Source: Bacillus sp. AFS001701 (GTDB lineage Bacteria > Bacillota > Bacilli > Bacillales > Bacillaceae_G). From it: 42,060 nt of DNA. Shown here piece after piece: positions 38,345-42,060 of the stretch. How positions within the stretch are numbered: position 1 is the stretch's first letter; each line of letters starts with the position of its first letter. The notes beneath the pieces are model-generated. The model did no database searches and had not been told where the DNA came from. It saw only the letters and a program-made list of their open reading frames with translations. The stretch is taken from positions 1-42,060 of the forward strand of contig NZ_NTZO01000009.1 of NCBI RefSeq assembly GCF_002559405.1, given 5' to 3'. Position numbers and translations under genes: made by a program.

Positions 38345-39418
38345 ATGACTCAAACATATTTCCCTTTTGACTCTGGACAAGGGGCAAATGCTACAGAAGC
38401 TATGTGGTCAAAGATGGCTCAACACTGGCTAGGAACTGGAGTAATCAAGGATGTGTTAAATGATTTATCAGTTTACGCTAACTCAGCAGGATTGACTGTC
38501 AGAGTTAAATCTGGTGCTGCATATATAAAAGGCCATTACTTCGAGTCTGATGCTGAAGAAGTTTTATCATTAGCTACAGCAGATACAACAAACTCTCGAA
38601 TAGATCGTATTATAGTTAGATTGGATTGGACAGCAAACACAGTTCAATTAGCAGTGTTACAAGGTACTCCAGCAGTTTCACCTACTGCTCCAGCACTTAC
38701 GCAAAATAGCTCAAGATGGGAAATCCCATTAGCACAGACTTATGTGGGAACTAATGTAACATCCATTTCTGCGATGATGGTAACAGATGAACGATTTTTC
38801 GTTAAAAATTCAAACTATATTTTAGATTCTACTGGTGGAGTAAAAATTAACGCTTCAAGCCTTTCCGATGACATTTTGGCAATCCTCCTATCTTACGGTA
38901 AAGGTATTCATACGTTTTATCAAATCTCTGGAGCTGTTAACAATCCTGCTACATTTTCGAGTGTTAGAGGGATGGCTCATTTCACATCTTCTAATACAGG
39001 TTGGGTAATAGCTATAGATACAAATAACAATATGTATAATAACTACTGTGATTTAGGAACATGGAAGGGTTGGCAAAAAAGCACGACAGATAAAGCGCCA
39101 TCATGGTCTACTCTGACCTTGCAAAATGGTGCAACTATTAACAACTCAAGAACACCTAAATATACAAAAATAGGAAATGTAGTGTATGTAGAAGGGGAAA
39201 TTTCAGCAGGCATTGCAAATAATACAACCATTGGAACATTACCAGCAGGATATAGACCAAAAGATTATTCATTAAATATTGCATGCGCTCATGCGACAGG
39301 TGCAATAACTGCTGATGCTGTACTTTCTGTTAGTACTAATGGGCAAATAATACTTATAGTATCAAATGCCACTTATCCAGTATCTTTAAACAATATTCAA
39401 TTTGTTGCGGAGGTGTAA
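38345..39418 (+). CDS. Baseplate / receptor-binding fibre protein
   Basis: 357 residues. N-terminal part (TYFPFDSGQGANATEAMWSK ... VRVKSGAAYIKGHYFESDAE) is the conserved assembly domain of siphophage baseplate upper proteins. The middle (GIHTFYQISGAVNNPATFSS ... DLGTWKGWQKS) resembles a pyocin-knob-type domain. The C-terminus (VYVEGEISAGIANNTTIGTL, YRPKDYSLNIACAHATGAIT) is a beta-rich tip of the kind seen in tail fibres. It probably determines host binding. Confidence 0.8.
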   Translation: MTQTYFPFDSGQGANATEAMWSKMAQHWLGTGVIKDVLNDLSVYANSAGLTVRVKSGAAYIKGHYFESDAEEVLSLATADTTNSRIDRIIVRLDWTANTVQLAVLQGTPAVSPTAPALTQNSSRWEIPLAQTYVGTNVTSISAMMVTDERFFVKNSNYILDSTGGVKINASSLSDDILAILLSYGKGIHTFYQISGAVNNPATFSSVRGMAHFTSSNTGWVIAIDTNNNMYNNYCDLGTWKGWQKSTTDKAPSWSTLTLQNGATINNSRTPKYTKIGNVVYVEGEISAGIANNTTIGTLPAGYRPKDYSLNIACAHATGAITADAVLSVSTNGQIILIVSNATYPVSLNNIQFVAEV

Positions 39419-39420
39419 AG

Positions 39421-39738
39421 ATGAAACAAGTATATAAATTTGATGAGAATAGAATTTACATCGAGCCTGTATTAATCGGAGATGATGATCCTATTCCATT
39501 AGATTGTACAGATTTAGAACTTCCTCAACCAAACTACAAGCCTGTATTTAAAGATGGAGCTTGGGTTGAAACGATCACAGAGGAAGAATTAGAAGAAATT
39601 CAAAATAAACCAGAGCCTAAATCAGAGCTTGAGGTTGTTAAAGAAGAAAACGCAGTATTGAAGCAACAAGTAATGCAAACAAATATAGATATGCAAGAAT
39701 TTATGGATTTCATTCTAACAACTATACAACCACAATAG
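39421..39738 (+). CDS. Small tail protein (XkdW/YorD-like)
   Basis: 105 residues. N-terminal beta-rich part (DENRIYIEPVLIGDDDPIPL, YKPVFKDGAWVETIT) followed by a coiled coil (ELEVVKEENAVLKQQVMQTN). This layout is that of small proteins encoded after tail-fibre genes in Bacillus phages. Function not established; maybe a fibre chaperone. Confidence 0.7.
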   Translation: MKQVYKFDENRIYIEPVLIGDDDPIPLDCTDLELPQPNYKPVFKDGAWVETITEEELEEIQNKPEPKSELEVVKEENAVLKQQVMQTNIDMQEFMDFILTTIQPQ

Positions 39739-39752
39739 GGGGATAAAACAAC

Positions 39753-40007
39753 ATGACAGTATATTCATTCCGTATAGGACCTTACGCAAGAGATATTTAT
39801 ATTTACGGTAGACAAAAATTAGCAACTATTCCTGCTGAATATTATACTCCTGTTGAAAATTACGCAGCTAAGAACTTTACAAGAGGACAAATTTTAAACG
39901 CTTTAGAGCCTGGATATATTACTCAAGAGCAATATGATGAAACAGTAGCATTAATAACTGAAGAAGTAGTTTTACCGATGTCTGCACCTACAAATGACTT
40001 AATGTAA
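39753..40007 (+). CDS. Small tail-region protein (84 aa)
   Basis: 84 residues: MTVYSFRIGPYARDIYIYGR, YAAKNFTRGQILNALEPGYI then TQEQYDETVAL. The GYIT-x-E-Q-Y-D-E motif recalls XkdX-type small proteins found before holin genes. AGGGGGATAAAACA precedes the ATG. A strong terminator follows at 40022. Confidence 0.65.
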   Translation: MTVYSFRIGPYARDIYIYGRQKLATIPAEYYTPVENYAAKNFTRGQILNALEPGYITQEQYDETVALITEEVVLPMSAPTNDLM

Positions 40008-40021
40008 GGTGTATTTTTTAT

Positions 40022-40049
40022 GGCCTGTTTTTTAACAGGCCTATTTTAA
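40022..40049 (+). terminator. Terminator after the structural operon
   Basis: GGCCTGTT (40022-40029), TTTT, AACAGGCC (40034-40041), then TATTTTA. Perfect 8-bp stem. It separates the structural operon from lysis genes, which therefore need read-through or their own promoter. Confidence 0.8.
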
Positions 40050-40066
40050 TGGAGAGAAGGTAGATC

Positions 40067-40453
40067 ATGGAAGAAATTAATATTATTTCATTGTTACCAA
40101 AGCTAATTCAAGGAGCTTTATTATTTTACTTTCTTGTAAAGGTTCTTGATTTCATAACTGGCTTACTAAAGACCTGGAAAGGTGTTTCAGAATACAAATC
40201 AAGAGTCATGAGAGACGGGATCATTAGGTGGATTGGTGAGCTAGTAGGGATTGTCTTTGTGTTAGGGCTTGATATATTTTTAGGACTTAACTTTTATTTA
40301 ACTGGCTTTACACTTGCTCTATTTATCTATAAAGAGGGTGGGAGTATTGTAGAGAACTTAAGAGCGATTGGGGTAGTACTTCCTGCTCAAGTTGAGGATA
40401 AATTAAAATCTTTCGATAAAGGAGAGGATACAAATGACTCAATGGAGAAATGA
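40067..40453 (+). CDS. Holin (phi105/Cph1-type, Bacteriophage_holin_4)
   Basis: 128 residues with three to four hydrophobic segments (about 10-33, 54-72 and 72-91). KVLDFITGLLKTWKGVSEYK, then SRVMRDGIIRWIGELVGIVF and FIYKEGGSIVENLRAIGVVL are signature parts of the phi105-type holin family. Charged C-terminal tail. It permeabilises the membrane at lysis and overlaps the endolysin gene by 20 bp. Confidence 0.92.
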   Translation: MEEINIISLLPKLIQGALLFYFLVKVLDFITGLLKTWKGVSEYKSRVMRDGIIRWIGELVGIVFVLGLDIFLGLNFYLTGFTLALFIYKEGGSIVENLRAIGVVLPAQVEDKLKSFDKGEDTNDSMEK

Positions 40454-41252
40454 TTTTATTCCAAAAAACAAATATACAAGACCAGGTATTTTATTAAGGG
40501 ATGTCAATAAGATTGTTTTACATTGGACTGCTAATTTCGGTGCAAGTGCTAAAAGGCATGTAACTTATTTTGGAGTGACACTACCAGCTCAAAGCAAATT
40601 AGCAGAACAAAAAGGTAAGAAAGGAACTTATGCATCTGCTCATATTTTTGGAGATAAAAACGAATCAGTTTGTATTATTCCTTTAAATGAAGTAGCTTAC
40701 CATGCAAATGATGTTCAAAAACATAATGAGGATGGTTCAGCATATCGAGGTATTAAAGAAATCGCACCAAATGCTAACTTTTATACTTTAGGTTATGAAA
40801 TGTGCGTAGAAGAAGATGGAACGATTCACCTGGACACTATTAAACGTGCTATTAGTGATATTGCTGCACTTTGCAAGATTTATAAATTATCAGAAAAAGA
40901 TATTGTTAGACACTATGATGTAACTGATAAAGATTGTCCTGAGCCTTTTGTAAAGGAAGAAAAATTATTCGAGGACTTCAAAAAACAAGTAGCTTTAGTT
41001 CTTAATCCTCCTACACCAAAGCCAGAAGTTATACCTATTGTAAAACCTAAACCTCCTGTTTATCCAGGAGCACTTTTAAAAGTAGGTTCTAAAGGAAGTA
41101 ATGTTAAATTAGTTCAAGCGATATTAAAAGTTACAGTAGATGGAAAGTTTGGTCCATTAACAGAAAAAGCAGTGAGGGACTTCCAAAAGAAAAAGAGGTT
41201 AACAGTAGATGGGAAAGTTGGTCCTAAAACATGGGCTAAATTATTTAATTAA
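40434..41252 (+). CDS. N-acetylmuramoyl-L-alanine amidase endolysin
   Basis: 272 residues. Amidase_2 domain (about 12-185): NKIVLHWTANFGASAKRHVT, YASAHIFGDKNESV, YHANDVQKHNEDGSAYRGIK, and RHYDVTDKDCPEPF with the zinc His ligands. A Pro/Lys linker leads to one PG_binding_1 domain (about 215-270: GSNVKLVQAILKVTVDGKFG, PLTEKAVRDFQKKKRLTVDG). No signal peptide, so export depends on the holin. GGAGAGG precedes the ATG inside the holin gene. Confidence 0.95.
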   Translation: MTQWRNDFIPKNKYTRPGILLRDVNKIVLHWTANFGASAKRHVTYFGVTLPAQSKLAEQKGKKGTYASAHIFGDKNESVCIIPLNEVAYHANDVQKHNEDGSAYRGIKEIAPNANFYTLGYEMCVEEDGTIHLDTIKRAISDIAALCKIYKLSEKDIVRHYDVTDKDCPEPFVKEEKLFEDFKKQVALVLNPPTPKPEVIPIVKPKPPVYPGALLKVGSKGSNVKLVQAILKVTVDGKFGPLTEKAVRDFQKKKRLTVDGKVGPKTWAKLFN

Positions 41253-41290
41253 AAGTTCGGTTAAAGTAAGATTTTAAATTTGTTATTGAA

Positions 41291-41325
41291 AAAGGGACTG
41301 CCTAAAACTGACAGTCCTTTGACAC
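41291..41325. terminator. Terminator after the endolysin gene
   Basis: AAAGGGACTG (41291-41300) pairs with CAGTCCTTT (41312-41320) with one bulge, followed by a T-containing tail (GACACTTTT). It closes the lysis operon, and the A-rich left flank lets it also act for the minus-strand array. Confidence 0.75.
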
Positions 41326-41329
41326 TTTT

Positions 41330-41468
41330 GTTCAACTAAAGCACTGCATTAGCCACCCATGAATCAGTGATTCACAACAGTGAATGGAAGATTATATCGC
41401 TCTCCCATGGTAGTTAAACAAGGAATCACCATCATTAAATTAGTTTTTCTATTCAACATTTTACTTTA
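41330..41468 (-). repeat. Boundary unit I and remnant sequence
   Basis: GTTCAACTAAAGCACTGCATTAG (41330-41352) is the array boundary box, here next to the endolysin terminator. Beyond it, up to the stop of the gene at 41469, I see no gene with a good start. A near-perfect palindrome TGAATCAGTGATTCA lies about 41360-41374. On the minus strand a short frame reads MGERYNLPFTVVNH then a stop, possibly a relic of a lost cassette or part of a dispersed Bacillus repeat. Confidence 0.5.
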
Positions 41469-41798
41469 TTATTTTTTCTTGCCTTTCCCAGTTATATAGA
41501 TTAATAAACCAGTTACAATGAATCCAAAATAATTGATTGAAAATTTTTCTTGTATCAAATAAATAAAAAATATTAAACCCATCATTATCGAATCCAAGTT
41601 AGCTATAATCCATACTAATTTCTTTTTTATATTTGTCTTTTTATCAATTTTCAACTGAATTAGTGGTATTACAGTGATTATTGTTATTAACATTAATTTG
41701 AGAAAAGAATTATTAACTATTAAATATATACATACATAGAAAAATATTAATCTAAAGAGATGAGCACTTATTAATTTCACCATTTTGTTCTTATTCAC
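41469..41798 (-). CDS. Small membrane protein of the array (109 aa)
   Basis: 109 residues with a GTG start (MNKNKMVKLISAHLF); the ATG at 41783 is an alternative, as neither has an ideal ribosome site. Four hydrophobic segments (about 11-28, 30-47, 61-82 and 87-103) separated by a basic loop (KIDKKTNIKKK), ending GKGKKK. Function unknown. Its promoter lies in unit A (41880-41915) and its 3' side is unit I, so it is the last cassette of the array before the lysis genes. Confidence 0.65.
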   Translation of the reverse strand: MNKNKMVKLISAHLFRLIFFYVCIYLIVNNSFLKLMLITIITVIPLIQLKIDKKTNIKKKLVWIIANLDSIMMGLIFFIYLIQEKFSINYFGFIVTGLLIYITGKGKKK

Positions 41799-41879
41799 CC
41801 TGTCATCTTAGTTTTTTACCAATCTCAATAGCTTAAACTTAACGTAAAACTCCTTAATTGCACCTATACTTATTTAATG

Positions 41880-42028
41880 ATTATATCTCAACCATTCTAC
41901 TTTGTGATTTGGGGGAATTTCGCCTTTTTCATCTAATTTAGTCAATCCTTATTGAACTAAACTGCCATTTTGTTTAATAAAAAAAGCGATCTTCTATTGA
42001 AGAATCGCAATGCGTTAGTTACATAAGC
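41880..42028 (-). repeat. Cassette-boundary unit A (full copy across the junction)
   Basis: Promoter half: TATAAT complement of 41880-41885, CCCCCAAATC complement of 41906-41915. Block CCTTATTGAACTAAACTGCC from 41947. Hairpin GCGATCTTC/GAAGAATCGC (41986-42008) with a T-run on the minus strand. Box GCAATGCGTTAGTTACATAAG (42008-42028). It terminates the gene at 14-358, which lies at the other end of the window, and starts the gene at 41798; this is strong support for circularity. Confidence 0.8.
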
Positions 42029-42040
42029 CTTAAATAATCT

Positions 42041-42060
42041 ATGGTTTCTATACTTAATCA
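42041..42060. repeat. Terminal direct repeat, right copy (circular overlap)
   Basis: Identical to bases 1-20. See the left copy. Confidence 0.85.

Noticed and set aside
41376-41420. Short frame MGERYNLPFTVVNH as a gene
   Set aside because: Only 14 codons, no ribosome site; kept as a possible relic or dispersed repeat, not as a gene.

Overview
The window looks like the complete genome of a temperate siphovirus that can also live as a circular plasmid (a phage-plasmid) of a Bacillus cereus-group or closely related Firmicutes host. Evidence: low G+C; strong AGGAGG-type ribosome sites with many TTG/GTG starts; PBSX/SPP1/phi105-like phage genes; YHYH and DUF3953-like small proteins. Bases 1-20 are repeated exactly at 42041-42060. 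A cassette boundary expected downstream of the first gene is found at the far end of the window. The molecule is therefore probably a circle of about 42,040 bp cut at an arbitrary point. No tRNA, rRNA, CRISPR array or insertion sequence was seen.

Layout. (1) 41.3 kb through the junction to about 4.2 kb, minus strand: a tandem array of small, mostly membrane-protein genes, separated by copies of one composite intergenic unit (terminator hairpin, conserved block, conserved promoter). Two further minus-strand surface or membrane protein genes and a small XRE regulator follow (4.3-6.2 kb). (2) 6.28-10.45 kb, plus strand: a plasmid-maintenance and DNA-translocation block. It holds a centromere of six phased 8-mers, a ParM/AlfA-like actin, a small adaptor, two small membrane proteins (one VirB2-like) and a 717-residue HerA/VirB4/VirD4-type ATPase. 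(3) 10.5-14.2 kb: a large serine integrase with a candidate attP just downstream, then a lysogeny switch with three XRE regulators, several operators and a LexA-box-controlled 43-residue ORF. (4) 14.2-23.25 kb, plus: early genes (Rha antirepressor, SbcC-like ATPase, RecT, DnaD-like initiator, DnaC-like loader, a CodY-type winged helix, RusA, several tiny proteins) ending in the late regulator ArpU. (5) 23.24-24.72 kb, minus: a nuclease-helicase moron. (6) 24.8-25.64 kb: non-coding, strongly structured sequence around one 75-residue ORF. (7) 25.6-40.0 kb, plus: packaging, head, connector, tail and baseplate genes in canonical order. (8) 40.07-41.25 kb: holin and amidase endolysin.

How it works together (inference). 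As a lysogen the element could integrate through the serine integrase or persist as a plasmid, using the DnaD/DnaC replication genes and actin-driven segregation. DNA damage would relieve LexA at about 13.05 kb and tip the XRE switch; ArpU would then turn on late genes. The minus-strand cassettes and the nuclease-helicase are the likely lysogenic-conversion cargo. The most unusual parts are the cassette array with its repeated promoter/terminator unit, the T4SS-like trio beside the actin system with no relaxase visible, the orphan CodY DNA-binding domain, and the structured non-coding region before the terminase.
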